Of a stretch of 64,000 bases of DNA, positions 9,148 to 17,982 are shown piece after piece. Source of the DNA: Paenibacillus sp. HB172176. Its GTDB lineage: Bacteria; Bacillota; Bacilli; Paenibacillales; Paenibacillaceae. The notes under the pieces were generated by a model. The model saw only the letters and a list, made by a program, of their open reading frames with translations. It was not told the DNA's origin and searched no databases. Position numbers and translations under genes: made by a program. The DNA is taken from assembly GCF_011947265.1 (NCBI RefSeq), contig NZ_JAATHD010000029.1, forward strand, positions 1 through 64,000, written 5' to 3'. The stretch's first letter is position 1. Each line of letters begins with the position of its first letter.

Positions 9148-9721
9148 GCTCCCAGCCTCCCTCCTCCAATTGCTGCTTCAGCAGACCTCTCGCCCTGCTC
9201 AGCTTGCTCTTGATCGTGCCCTCCGCCTCGCCTAGCACAACCACTATTTCCTTCACCGTCAGCTCTTGAAAATAATACAAAACCACGACCTCGCGATACT
9301 TTCTCGGCAAGCTCTCCACTTCCTGACGAAGCGTCATGCCATCCATGTGTCTCGTAGATCCAGGCTCCGCCAGCTCGGCAGACAGGATTGGCTGTTCGGC
9401 AGAGCCCGCAGTCTTATCTGCCCCTCCCCGCTCTCCGGGAAAGAGCAGCCTTCTCCAGGAAGCCCGCCGCATTCGAGCCCGGCACAAATTAACCGTGATT
9501 TGCAGCAGCCAGCCTCGAAGGGTACCCTCGCCTCTGAACTGAGAGATGCGTTGAAACGCTTGAAGGAATGCCTCCTGACTCACGTCCTCCGCCAAGTGGC
9601 GGTCCTTCAGCAGAAGCGCCGCTGTGCGCAGCACATCTGTGCCAAACCGATTCATCAGCCCCTCCAAGGCAAGGTGATCGCCTCGGCGCAGCATCTGTAT
9701 CATTTGTCCCTCTTCACTCAT
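9128..9721 (-). CDS. ECF-family RNA polymerase sigma factor
   Basis: A 197-residue sigma-70 family protein of the extracytoplasmic function class. Region 2 shows DVSQEAFLQAFQRISQFRGEG (split here as DVSQEAFLQAF and the FRGEG tail) and GWLLQITVNLCRARMRR (about 68-85). Region 4 shows LPRKYREVVVLYYFQELTVK followed by the EGTIKSKLSRAR helix-turn-helix (about 165-185). The linker between the two regions is somewhat long. The start has GGTGGGGG just upstream. It heads an overlapping three-gene unit with a membrane protein and a large anchored protein, so it probably answers an envelope signal. No clear ECF-type promoter was seen upstream, so autoregulation is not supported by sequence. Confidence 0.93.
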   Translation of the reverse strand: MSEEGQMIQMLRRGDHLALEGLMNRFGTDVLRTAALLLKDRHLAEDVSQEAFLQAFQRISQFRGEGTLRGWLLQITVNLCRARMRRASWRRLLFPGERGGADKTAGSAEQPILSAELAEPGSTRHMDGMTLRQEVESLPRKYREVVVLYYFQELTVKEIVVVLGEAEGTIKSKLSRARGLLKQQLEEGGWEHGQSLG

Positions 9722-9780
9722 TCCCCCACCTGCCCGCCATTGCTTTCTTCTCTCCTGCCATCATTAATCCATACATGACC

Positions 9781-9789
9781 TATATAGCA
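9781..9789 (-). promoter_or_regulatory. Possible extended -10 element ahead of the ECF sigma operon
   Basis: The minus strand reads TGCTATATA about 60 nt upstream of the sigma start. No convincing -35 lies at 16-18 nt, so this is a weak candidate. Confidence 0.3.
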
Positions 9790-9920
9790 GATACTTTATG
9801 TCATAAAAGATGAACGATCTTGCCAATACTGTCGTTGATCCATAACTGCCATTCGCCGACCGCTCGTTGCGTTCTATGTATATAGATGCCTATACAACCT
9901 ATTCGGGTTGCACCGAATGA

Positions 9921-9955
9921 GAAAAAACTCCCCAACTTCGATTGAAGCCGGGGAG
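9921..9955 (-). terminator. Terminator after the U32-family gene
   Basis: On the minus strand CTCCCC pairs with GGGGAG around a 16-nt loop and is followed by TTTTTTCTC. It lies about 135 nt past the U32 stop, just beyond the 7-bp repeat array, so the repeats are in the 3' untranslated part of that transcript. Confidence 0.8.
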
Positions 9956-9964
9956 CTGCTGTTT

Positions 9965-10027
9965 GTTTGTTGTTTGTTGTTTGTTGTTTGTTGTTTGTTG
10001 TTTGTTGTTTGTTGTTTGTTGTTTGTT
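9965..10027. repeat. Tandem array of a 7-bp unit, nine perfect copies
   Basis: GTTTGTT repeats without change from 9965 to 10027, with degenerate part-copies on each side (GTTT at 9961, GTTTGCT at 10028). On the transcript strand of the U32 gene the unit is AACAAAC. It is outside any credible gene; the frames that read through it give only repeated hydrophobic residues or Gln/Asn/Lys/Thr runs. Confidence 0.95.
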
Positions 10028-10090
10028 GTTTGCTATCTGCTTCCATCAGCCTTGCTCGTTCCGCCGTTATTCCATAACGAGCCTTCATTA

Positions 10091-12658
10091 TTATTTCACC
10101 AATTGCCCTCGAGTAACCCCAAGCTGATTCGTCGCCTTCAGGCTGCGCCACACCTGCGTGCCGCTAATGCGACCGTCGAGCGCGTCTCGATACAGACCGA
10201 GCACCTTTTGAACCTGCTCTTTCGATTCCTCGAGGAATTCTACCCGGAAGCTGGATACGCCAAGCTGAACGAAATTGCGGATATATTCGGCTCCGGATTG
10301 CTCAATCGCGTTATAGACGGTATTTCGGCAGCCTTCATCGACTCTGACCGGGTGGGACATGCCGATTCGGTCCTGCAGCGAAGCGCGGTGCTCCTCGCAA
10401 GGACGTCCGCAGTTTGTGAAGTCCGTTCCTTCGCTCATGAAGGTGCAGTAGACGCAATGCTCGGTATGGAACATCGGCAGATGCTGATGAATGACGACCT
10501 CCAGCTTGGACGTATCCGAACGCTCGAGCAGATCGACCATCTGCTGAATGTTCAAATCGTAGGACGGCGTGATGAGATCCAATCCCGCCTCGCTGAATAG
10601 TTGAACCGCTTTATGATTAGCCACATTAAGCGAAAAGTCGCCAATCAGCTTAGGGAACGGCTCTCCGGGCTTCAAAGCGCGGGCGCGCAAATAATAGTAG
10701 AGCGCGCCGGTGTTGCGAATCAGCACCGCGTCCGGCTTCAGCTTCAGTATGTTGGCATGATAGCCGTTCTCTCCCGGCATGTGAATGCGCGGCGTCGCCA
10801 GCGCAATCGGCGTGTGCGCACGCCGAGCCGCTTCCACCGCCGCCGGGAATTGCTTGATAAATTCGAAGTCGGCATAAATGTATGACGCATTCGCCTCGAT
10901 CGCAGCTTCCACCTGGGCGAGGCTGCGGCAGAGCACGGTCAGCTCTGGCGCGCGACGACTGGCAGAGGATGCTCCAGAAGCGTTCAGATTGCCGTCTACA
11001 TTCACCTCCGGCAAACTGCCTGCTTTGTTGTCCACCGCGTCCGCGAAAGCGTCTACCTCGCGCAACACATACTTCGGCGGCTTCGGCCGTTCTCCCGCAA
11101 GCTTCTCCACTGCTTCGCGGCGCAGACGATTCAACTCGCGAATCGGCAGGATAACCTCGCCTTCCAGCTCCACCTTCAGTTCCTCCAGCTGATACACGGT
11201 TCCTCCCAATCGGCCAAGCTGATCCTGCAGCAGCGCCTTATCCATCGGCCGCTTCTGCGCTTGCTCGAGCAACAGCTCGGAGGCAAGCTCCACCGTCTCG
11301 CCCTTCTGCACATCCGTCCACCATGTGCGCATCGGCTCGCCCGCCCGTCCAGCCACGCGGACATGAAGCGGGAAGACGCGATACGGCTTCTCCGTCTCGA
11401 AGGTCGCCCTGAGGCGCTTGTCCAGCGCGGGATCGCTCGTCTTCCAAACGCGGTCGCCGACATGCACCTTGCGCAAATCCACATCATTTCGTCCAGCGAC
11501 GAGCTCAATCAGCGTGCCTTCAGCCGCCTCGCCCTCGAGCTTCACGCCTTGCCGGCGAAGATCATAGACGCGGCCGCCCTCTTCCTTCTTCGTCGGGTCG
11601 CCGGCGTCGAAGACGATGCCGTCGCCTCGCTTCACCGGCGCGTTCAGCCTGATCGTCACCGCGTCTCTCATGACGCGCTCCACCTTGCCGAGATAAACGC
11701 CGCGGCTCTTCGGGAACGTTCCTTCCACAAGCTTCTTGTTGTTCGTCCCATCCAGAAAGCCATGCGTGAAGCCGCGAGAGAAGCTTTGCTGCAGCTCGCG
11801 CACATCCTCCTTCGACGGCTTCGAGTCGTCGCCGTCAAAATATTTGTCGATCGCCGCCCGATACTTGCTCACGACATTGGCCACATATTCCGGGCTTTTG
11901 AGCCGCCCTTCAATCTTGAACGACGTGACGCCCGCTTCGATCAGCTCCGGCACCAGATCGATTGCCGCCAGATCCTTCGGCGACAACAGATACGTTATGT
12001 CTCCCATCGGTTGATGCTCGCCGTCGACCATCAAATCATACGGCAGGCGGCAGGCCTGAGCGCATTCGCCTCTGTTCGCCGAGCGTCCGCCCCACATCTC
12101 GGAGGTGAGACATTGACCCGAATAGGAGACGCATAATGCGCCATGCACGAACACCTCCATCGGCAGCTTCGCTTGCTCGCCAATCGTACGGATTTGCTTC
12201 AGATTATTTTCGCGTCCAAGCACGACTCTCTCGATATCGAACGGCTTCGTGAACTCCACCGCCTCCGGCGAAGTAATCGTCATCTGCGTCGAGCCATGGA
12301 TCGGAAAGTCCGGCGACAGCTCGCGAATAAGCTTCACCAGTCCCAGATCCTGCACAATAACCGCGTCAACGCCGGCCTCGATACACATCTCGATAAGTCG
12401 CTGCGCATCGCGAAGCTCGTCCTCGAATACGAGTATATTGAAGGTCAGGAAGCCCTTCACGCCATACGTATGCAAGAAAGCCATAATCTCCGGCAGCTCC
12501 TCGCTCCGGAAATTGTTCGCGCGGGCGCGAGCATTGAACTTCTCCACCCCAAAGAAGATTGCGTCCGCTCCGTTCGCGACAGCCGCGCGCATGCAATCCC
12601 AGTCTCCAGCCGGAGCCAGTAATTCTATATGTGATCTTGTTAATGTTGATTCTGTCAT
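10091..12658 (-). CDS. Long U32-family protein (peptidase U32 / RlhA-like rRNA hydroxylase family)
   Basis: The 855-residue product has the U32 signature EVFVHGALCVSYSGQCL (about 168-184) within an N-terminal TIM-like domain starting LLAPAGDWDCMRAAV, then a DUF3656-like middle, and a second U32-like C-terminal half with a Cys cluster (HCVYCTF, NCGRPCEEH, EGC). Members include E. coli RlhA, which hydroxylates 23S rRNA C2501, and proteins annotated as proteases. rRNA or tRNA modification seems likelier than proteolysis here. The ATG at 12658 has GAGAGGAA upstream; an in-frame TTG three codons earlier is too close to that site. At 855 residues it is longer than RlhA by about 200. It stands alone, divergent from the next gene. 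Confidence 0.9.
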   Translation of the reverse strand: MTESTLTRSHIELLAPAGDWDCMRAAVANGADAIFFGVEKFNARARANNFRSEELPEIMAFLHTYGVKGFLTFNILVFEDELRDAQRLIEMCIEAGVDAVIVQDLGLVKLIRELSPDFPIHGSTQMTITSPEAVEFTKPFDIERVVLGRENNLKQIRTIGEQAKLPMEVFVHGALCVSYSGQCLTSEMWGGRSANRGECAQACRLPYDLMVDGEHQPMGDITYLLSPKDLAAIDLVPELIEAGVTSFKIEGRLKSPEYVANVVSKYRAAIDKYFDGDDSKPSKEDVRELQQSFSRGFTHGFLDGTNNKKLVEGTFPKSRGVYLGKVERVMRDAVTIRLNAPVKRGDGIVFDAGDPTKKEEGGRVYDLRRQGVKLEGEAAEGTLIELVAGRNDVDLRKVHVGDRVWKTSDPALDKRLRATFETEKPYRVFPLHVRVAGRAGEPMRTWWTDVQKGETVELASELLLEQAQKRPMDKALLQDQLGRLGGTVYQLEELKVELEGEVILPIRELNRLRREAVEKLAGERPKPPKYVLREVDAFADAVDNKAGSLPEVNVDGNLNASGASSASRRAPELTVLCRSLAQVEAAIEANASYIYADFEFIKQFPAAVEAARRAHTPIALATPRIHMPGENGYHANILKLKPDAVLIRNTGALYYYLRARALKPGEPFPKLIGDFSLNVANHKAVQLFSEAGLDLITPSYDLNIQQMVDLLERSDTSKLEVVIHQHLPMFHTEHCVYCTFMSEGTDFTNCGRPCEEHRASLQDRIGMSHPVRVDEGCRNTVYNAIEQSGAEYIRNFVQLGVSSFRVEFLEESKEQVQKVLGLYRDALDGRISGTQVWRSLKATNQLGVTRGQLVK

Positions 12659-12763
12659 GTGTTCCAATTCCTCTCGGCGCCTTTATTCAGCATTTTGCGC
12701 ACTTTATAATCATTGCCGTCTGTCTTGCGTCGTTACCCTCAGTGTACCAAACCCCGCATCGCT

Positions 12764-12772
12764 ATTCTACCA
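12764..12772 (-). promoter_or_regulatory. Possible extended -10 promoter for the U32-family gene
   Basis: The minus strand reads TGGTAGAAT about 105 nt upstream of the start. The -35 region is poor. Candidate only. Confidence 0.35.
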
Positions 12773-12872
12773 TACATTGTTGCCAGCACATCGCCTCTCA
12801 TGCCGCTTTTGCCTAGTTATTATGCAATTTTGCCAAAATCCATACAAGGATATGTGTTCAATTCGCAATAAG

Positions 12873-12881
12873 TGGTATACT
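12873..12881 (+). promoter_or_regulatory. Extended -10 promoter for the TIM-barrel gene
   Basis: TGGTATACT lies 54 nt upstream of the ATG. The -35 region is weak, which is common for promoters with the TGn extension. Confidence 0.5.
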
Positions 12882-12934
12882 AATAGCGGTTTTGATTATA
12901 ATCCATTTCATGGATTCGGGAGGGTATTAAAACA

Positions 12935-13903
12935 ATGAAATTAGGCGTATTCAGCGTGCTTTTCGCACAAAAATCGTTCGAAGAATCACTAGATTATATC
13001 GCTTCCAAGGGCCTTGACGCCATCGAAATCGGCACGGGCGGATATCCGGGCAACGCGCATTGCGATCCGGACACCCTGCTCGGGGACGCCGGCAAGCTGA
13101 AAGCATTCAAAGACGCAGTGGAATCCCGCGGACTGATGATCAGCGCGCTTAGCTGCCACGGCAACCCGCTTCACCCGCAGAAGGCGCTTGCCTCCGCCGA
13201 TGACGCGACCATTCGCAAAACAATCGAGCTTGCAAACCGCCTTGAAGTAGGCGTTGTGAATACATTCTCGGGCTGCCCGGGCGATCATGAGGATGCGAAA
13301 TATCCGAACTGGCCGGTCGCTCCATGGCCTAATGATTACCAAGAAATTCTGAAATGGCAATGGGAAGAGAAGGTTATTCCTTATTGGTCCGAGATCAATG
13401 GCATTTCGGAGAAGGCCGGCGTGAAGATCGGTCTTGAGCTGCATGGCGGCTTCTCCGTGCACAGCCCGGCTACGATGCTTCGCCTTCGCGAAGCGGCAGG
13501 CAATGCAATCGGCGCTAACCTTGATCCGAGCCATATGTGGTGGCAGGGCATTGATCCGGTGCAAGCCGTTCATATCCTTGGCCGCGCCGGCGCAATCCAT
13601 CACTTCCATGCGAAGGATACCACGATCGACCCTATCAACGTGAACAGCCACGGTGTAACGGACATGCAGTCCTACGCGCTTATGCTGGATCGCGCTTGGC
13701 AGTTCCGCACCGTCGGCTACGGCCATGACATGAAGGTATGGGCGGACATTATAAGCGCCCTTCGTCTCGTTGGCTACGATTATGTCGTCAGCATCGAGCA
13801 TGAAGACGGCTTGATGTCCGTTGACGAAGGCTTCACGAAAGCCGTCGAGAATTTGAAAGGCGTGCTCATCCGCGAACCGCTGGGCGAGATGTGGTGGGTT
13901 TAA
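12935..13903 (+). CDS. Sugar phosphate isomerase/epimerase-like TIM-barrel protein
   Basis: A 322-residue protein of the xylose isomerase-like / AP endonuclease 2 superfamily, which includes sugar epimerases and inosose dehydratases. Likely metal ligands sit in GLELHG (Glu), NLDPSHMWWQG (Asp and His), HFHAKDT (His) and SIEHED (Glu). The start has GGGAGGG ten bases upstream. It is a single-gene unit: divergent from the U32 gene, and followed by a terminator at 13979. No transporter or sugar operon is adjacent, so the substrate cannot be guessed. Paenibacillaceae genomes hold many such paralogues. Confidence 0.92.
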   Translation: MKLGVFSVLFAQKSFEESLDYIASKGLDAIEIGTGGYPGNAHCDPDTLLGDAGKLKAFKDAVESRGLMISALSCHGNPLHPQKALASADDATIRKTIELANRLEVGVVNTFSGCPGDHEDAKYPNWPVAPWPNDYQEILKWQWEEKVIPYWSEINGISEKAGVKIGLELHGGFSVHSPATMLRLREAAGNAIGANLDPSHMWWQGIDPVQAVHILGRAGAIHHFHAKDTTIDPINVNSHGVTDMQSYALMLDRAWQFRTVGYGHDMKVWADIISALRLVGYDYVVSIEHEDGLMSVDEGFTKAVENLKGVLIREPLGEMWWV

Positions 13904-13978
13904 AGCTCCTAGCTTCACCGCGCGAAACATAGCGACTGAGCTCTGCTATGAGGGCATTTAGCGAATATTCAGCTATCA

Positions 13979-14005
13979 GGGGGGCGATCACGCCTCCCTT
14001 TTTCT
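13979..14005 (+). terminator. Terminator after the TIM-barrel gene
   Basis: GGGGGGCG and CGCCTCCC pair across ATCA and are followed by TTTTTCTC. Confidence 0.8.
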
Positions 14006-14168
14006 CATGCCAAGTTTGATATGTTTGAACCTCATCAGTGCTTAGAAATGCCCGGAATGAAACACATCTCGCCGCCATAAAAGCACGGCCGTTTCACCTT
14101 GGTTGCAACTTTTCCCAGCGCATCCACGTACTTACTTTGTATCAAAACAGCTATAGGAGGTTATGCAT

Positions 14169-14588
14169 ATGGGCGGCGGATTCAATCCAACACCGGGGGG
14201 CTCAAGCTTCGACCTGATGTTCTCTCTCTTCCCGATCTTCTTCTTTCTCGTCTTCGCACTGATTATCGGCGGCATTATCTTCTCCATTGTACGTTATGCC
14301 CGCAATGCAAAATCAGAGGAAATCAGCTCTTACGCGCGCATTATATCGAAGCGGATGGAGGTAAGCGGCTCATCGGGGCATCATCACCATGGAGACAGCG
14401 GCATCTCGCACAGCTCGGGCTCATCCCGAACGGATTATTATATCACCTTGGAATTCGACAATGGCTCCCGCAGAGAATTTCTCGATGTGAAGAAGCTGTA
14501 CGGCCTCGTTGCCGAAGGCGATACCGGCTATGCGCTTACAAAGGGAGAATGGATTGTAGCGTTCGAGCGGAATACCGGACAATCTTGA
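14169..14588 (+). CDS. DUF2500-like membrane protein
   Basis: A 139-residue protein of no known function. It has one N-terminal membrane segment (roughly residues 17-42), a Ser/His-rich linker with SGHHHHGDSG, and a C-terminal beta-rich domain (YYITLEFDNGSRREF, GDTGYALTKGEWIVAFER) that fits the DUF2500 pattern. AGGAGG ends just two bases before an upstream ATG at 14163 but eight bases before the ATG at 14169, so the later one is preferred. It is followed by a hairpin shared with the convergent gene. Confidence 0.85.
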   Translation: MGGGFNPTPGGSSFDLMFSLFPIFFFLVFALIIGGIIFSIVRYARNAKSEEISSYARIISKRMEVSGSSGHHHHGDSGISHSSGSSRTDYYITLEFDNGSRREFLDVKKLYGLVAEGDTGYALTKGEWIVAFERNTGQS

Positions 14589-14633
14589 CTCGCTGTATTC
14601 ACCGGATTTCTTCCCTTTCCTCAAACAACACAA

Positions 14634-14672
14634 AAACAGCCTGCCGGGAGCATTCCCTGCAAGCTGTTTCCT
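14634..14672. terminator. Hairpin between two convergent genes, probable terminator
   Basis: AAACAGC and GCTGTTT with inner TGC/GCA and GGA/TCC pairing form a stem that serves as terminator on the plus strand and perhaps also on the minus strand (A-rich on the left, T-rich on the right). Confidence 0.65.
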
Positions 14673-14699
14673 CTTCCATTAGCCTGGTTCGATTGCCTG

Positions 14700-14918
14700 C
14701 TAAGCCGTCCAAATCTTGAAAATCATCACGTAATCGATAAACAAAAACATAGCAAGCGCGACGGTTGTAAAACCGATTGCAAATACGTTCTTCTTCGGAC
14801 GCACCATCAGCAAACGAACAAAACCGATTGCGATGATTACGGTAAATGCGAGCATAAACCAGTCAAACGGATCAATGGTGCTTGTCGATGCCTTTGCTGC
14901 TTCTTCTGCCAAAAACAT
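14700..14918 (-). CDS. Small two-segment membrane protein, possibly DUF2759-like
   Basis: A 72-residue protein with two predicted membrane segments (about 20-38 and 46-68), joined by a basic loop (MVRPKKN). The ATG at 14918 has GGAGGT eight bases upstream; a longer frame to 14990 lacks such a site. The pattern of a small protein with RxxMVxPKKNVFAIGF followed by a hydrophobic end recalls the DUF2759 family, but I am not sure. It lies downstream of uvrA on the same strand, with a gap of about 150 bp. B. subtilis has the small membrane protein gene csbA upstream of uvrB; this one does not look like CsbA. Confidence 0.75.
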   Translation of the reverse strand: MFLAEEAAKASTSTIDPFDWFMLAFTVIIAIGFVRLLMVRPKKNVFAIGFTTVALAMFLFIDYVMIFKIWTA

Positions 14919-15065
14919 TACAGGGACCTCCTCTTTATCACACGTAGCCTCATTATCATATATGTTAGCTTTTTGACGCCTCTGTTGCAAGTCCGAATGT
15001 GTAATCTTAACAACTTTGTCACGAATTTATGTTGCCCAGCCCCAGCATGCTCTATGTCCGGCAGC

Positions 15066-17951
15066 TTATGATTTTATCGTTTCCGCCATACCTTCCCGCT
15101 GATAACGTTCGTTTGTACGTTGGCGATCGCGATCCAATACCGGCTGCAAATATTTGCCCGTGTACGATTCCTTCACCTTGATGACCTGCTCCGGCGTTCC
15201 GGTCGCCACGATTGTGCCGCCGCCCGTGCCGCCCTCCGGTCCAAGATCGATCAAATAATCCGCCGTCTTGATTACATCGAGATTATGCTCAATGACGAGC
15301 ACTGATTCTCCCGAATCGACTAAGCGATGCAGCACATGCAGCAAGCGATCGATATCATGAACATGCAGACCTGTTGTCGGCTCGTCCAGAATGTAGAGCG
15401 TCTTGCCCGTGCTGCGCCGGTAAAGCTCGGCGGCCAGCTTCACGCGCTGCGCCTCCCCGCCAGACAATGTGGTGGCAGGCTGACCCAGCTTCATATAGCC
15501 TAGTCCTACATCAAGCAAGGTGTTCACCTTGCGATGAATTCGAGGAATATTCTCGAAGAACGTACAGCTGTCCTCGATCGTCATATCCAGCACTTCCGAA
15601 ATATTCTTCCCTTTATATTTGACCTCGAGCGTCTCGCGGTTGTATCGCTTGCCCTTGCAGATCTCGCAAGGCACGTAGACATCCGGCAGGAAATGCATCT
15701 CAATTTTGATGATGCCGTCGCCGCGGCATGCCTCGCAGCGTCCGCCCTTCACATTAAAGCTGAAACGGCCTTTCTTGTAGCCCCGCACCTTCGCCTCATT
15801 CGTGCTGGCGTAGAGATCCCGAATATCATCGAATACACCGGTATAGGTCGCCGGATTCGAGCGCGGCGTTCTGCCAATCGGGGATTGATCGATATCGATG
15901 ACCTTCTCCAGATGCTCGATACCCCGAAGCTCCTTGTACTGCCCTGGCCGAACCTTCGTCGCCTTGTTCAAGTCTCTTGCGAGCGTCTTGTACAAGATTT
16001 CGTTCACGAAAGTCGATTTGCCCGAACCGGATACGCCGGTCACCGCCGTGAACACGCCAAGCGGAATCTTCACATTCACATTGCGCAGATTATTCTCCTT
16101 GGCGCCGCGAACCTCCAGCCACTTCTCTCCTGTCGCACGGCGTTCCATTGGAACCTCGATGAATTTCTTGCCGCTCAGATATTGACCAGTCAAGGAGCTC
16201 TCGTCCTTCATCACTTCTTGGGGCGTGCCCTGCGCGATCACATGACCGCCGTGAATGCCCGCTCCGGGTCCAATATCAATAATATGATCCGCTGCCATCA
16301 TCGTATCTTCGTCATGCTCGACCACGATCAACGTGTTGCCGAGATCCCTCATATGCTCGAGCGTCTCGATCAGGCGATCATTGTCCCGTTGATGCAGACC
16401 GATACTCGGTTCATCCAGAATATATAACACGCCCATAAGGCTCGAACCAATCTGTGTAGCCAGTCGAATGCGCTGCGCCTCGCCGCCGGACAAAGTCCCT
16501 GCCGCCCGGCTCAAAGACAGATACTCCAAGCCTACGTTGACAAGGAAGCCCAATCGGCTGTTAATCTCCTTCAGGATCAAATGAGCGATGGTCTGCTCCT
16601 TCTCCGTCAGATCAAGCGAGCTGAAGTATCGCTTCGCATCCCCGATGGAGAGCGAAGTCACGTACGCGATGTTCTCGTTGTTAATGGTAACCGCAAGACT
16701 CTCCTTGCGCAGACGCTGCCCCTTGCAGCCTTCGCAAGGCTTCGCGCTCATATAATTCTCGATATGCTCCCGCATCATATCGGAAGCCGTGTCGCGATAG
16801 CGCCGCTCCAGATTGTTCACAACGCCTTCGAACGGCACGTATGCTTCCTTCCTGTGGCCGAAATCATTCTCATAGAGAAAGCGAACTCTCTCGCCTCCCG
16901 TTCCGTACAGAATCTTCTTCATCTGCTCCGGCGACAGCTTCGAAATCGGAGCATCCTGCGGAATATCGTAATGCTCGCAGACCGCGCTCAGAAACTGCGG
17001 GTAATAATTCGACGTGCTGCCGGCCCATGCCAGAAAGCCTCCGTCCGCAACGGATTTGCTCTTATCCGGCACAAGCAGCTCCGGATCCACGATCATCTTC
17101 GCGCCAAGGCCGTCGCAATCCGGACATGCGCCGTATGGGCTGTTGAAGGAGAACATGCGCGGCGCAAGCTCTTCAATGCTGAAGCCGCATACGGGACATG
17201 CCAGATTGGAGCTGAACAGCAGCTCCTCCTTCTCCATCACGTCGACCAGCACCCGTCCATCGGCAAGCTTAAGCGCCGTTTCGAGCGAATCGGCAAGGCG
17301 GCTCTCGATATCAGGCTTCACTACGATACGGTCAATAACGACCTCGATGGAATGCTTCTTATTCTTCTCCAGCTCGATCTTCTCGCTGAGCTCGCGCAGC
17401 TCCCCGTCTATCCGCACGCGAACATAGCCCTGCTTCTGGATATCCGCCAAGAGCTTCGCATGCTCTCCCTTGCGTCCGGATACAAGCGGAGCGAGAATCT
17501 GAAGCTTCGTCTTCTCTCCGTACTCCATAATTCGGTCGACCATCTGCTCGACGGTCTGCGAAGTAATCTCAATGCCATGCTCCGGACAATGCGGCCTCCC
17601 GACTCTCGCGAACATCAGACGCAGATAATCATAAATCTCCGTCACGGTCCCGACCGTAGACCGCGGATTGCGGCTGGTCGTCTTCTGATCGATCGAGATG
17701 GCAGGGGACAGCCCTTCTATCGAATCGACATCCGGCTTCTCCATCTGGCCCAGGAACTGCCGCGCATAAGCGCTCAGCGATTCCACATACCGCCGCTGTC
17801 CTTCGGCATAGATGGTATCGAACGCGAGCGATGATTTGCCGGAGCCGCTAAGACCCGTTAACACCACAAACTTGTCGCGCGGGATGGTTACGTCGATATT
17901 TTTCAAATTATGGGCTCTTGCGCCCTTCACTACGATCTTGTCGCTTGCCAC
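15066..17951 (-). CDS. uvrA: Excinuclease ABC subunit A (UvrA)
   Basis: The damage-recognition ATPase of nucleotide excision repair, loading UvrB on DNA. The 961-residue product has two ABC ATPase modules with Walker A GLSGSGKSS (near 31) and GVSGSGKST (near 650), two LSGGEAQR signatures, and zinc clusters CPVC/CPDC and CEAC/CEIC. The start is GTG at 17951, preceded by GAGGAG; this matches the family N-terminus (ASDKIVVKGARAHNLKNID). A frame open further upstream to 18059 runs into uvrB and is not used. It begins 31 bp after uvrB and is surely cotranscribed with it. Confidence 0.98.
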   Translation of the reverse strand: MASDKIVVKGARAHNLKNIDVTIPRDKFVVLTGLSGSGKSSLAFDTIYAEGQRRYVESLSAYARQFLGQMEKPDVDSIEGLSPAISIDQKTTSRNPRSTVGTVTEIYDYLRLMFARVGRPHCPEHGIEITSQTVEQMVDRIMEYGEKTKLQILAPLVSGRKGEHAKLLADIQKQGYVRVRIDGELRELSEKIELEKNKKHSIEVVIDRIVVKPDIESRLADSLETALKLADGRVLVDVMEKEELLFSSNLACPVCGFSIEELAPRMFSFNSPYGACPDCDGLGAKMIVDPELLVPDKSKSVADGGFLAWAGSTSNYYPQFLSAVCEHYDIPQDAPISKLSPEQMKKILYGTGGERVRFLYENDFGHRKEAYVPFEGVVNNLERRYRDTASDMMREHIENYMSAKPCEGCKGQRLRKESLAVTINNENIAYVTSLSIGDAKRYFSSLDLTEKEQTIAHLILKEINSRLGFLVNVGLEYLSLSRAAGTLSGGEAQRIRLATQIGSSLMGVLYILDEPSIGLHQRDNDRLIETLEHMRDLGNTLIVVEHDEDTMMAADHIIDIGPGAGIHGGHVIAQGTPQEVMKDESSLTGQYLSGKKFIEVPMERRATGEKWLEVRGAKENNLRNVNVKIPLGVFTAVTGVSGSGKSTFVNEILYKTLARDLNKATKVRPGQYKELRGIEHLEKVIDIDQSPIGRTPRSNPATYTGVFDDIRDLYASTNEAKVRGYKKGRFSFNVKGGRCEACRGDGIIKIEMHFLPDVYVPCEICKGKRYNRETLEVKYKGKNISEVLDMTIEDSCTFFENIPRIHRKVNTLLDVGLGYMKLGQPATTLSGGEAQRVKLAAELYRRSTGKTLYILDEPTTGLHVHDIDRLLHVLHRLVDSGESVLVIEHNLDVIKTADYLIDLGPEGGTGGGTIVATGTPEQVIKVKESYTGKYLQPVLDRDRQRTNERYQREGMAETIKS

Positions 17952-17982
17952 CGCTTCTCCTCCTCTATCCTTCTTCTTCTCT

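Noticed and set aside
9801..10151. Open frame through the 7-bp repeat with Gln/Asn/Thr/Lys runs, and its hydrophobic plus-strand counterparts
   Set aside because: Created only by the repeat; no ribosome site and it overlaps a terminator.
13866..14078. Small minus-strand open frame after the TIM-barrel gene
   Set aside because: No ribosome site; overlaps the end of the TIM-barrel gene and its terminator.
16581..17834. Long plus-strand open frame (417 codons) opposite uvrA
   Set aside because: Antisense shadow of uvrA; the residue pattern is Arg/Leu/His-rich without domains.
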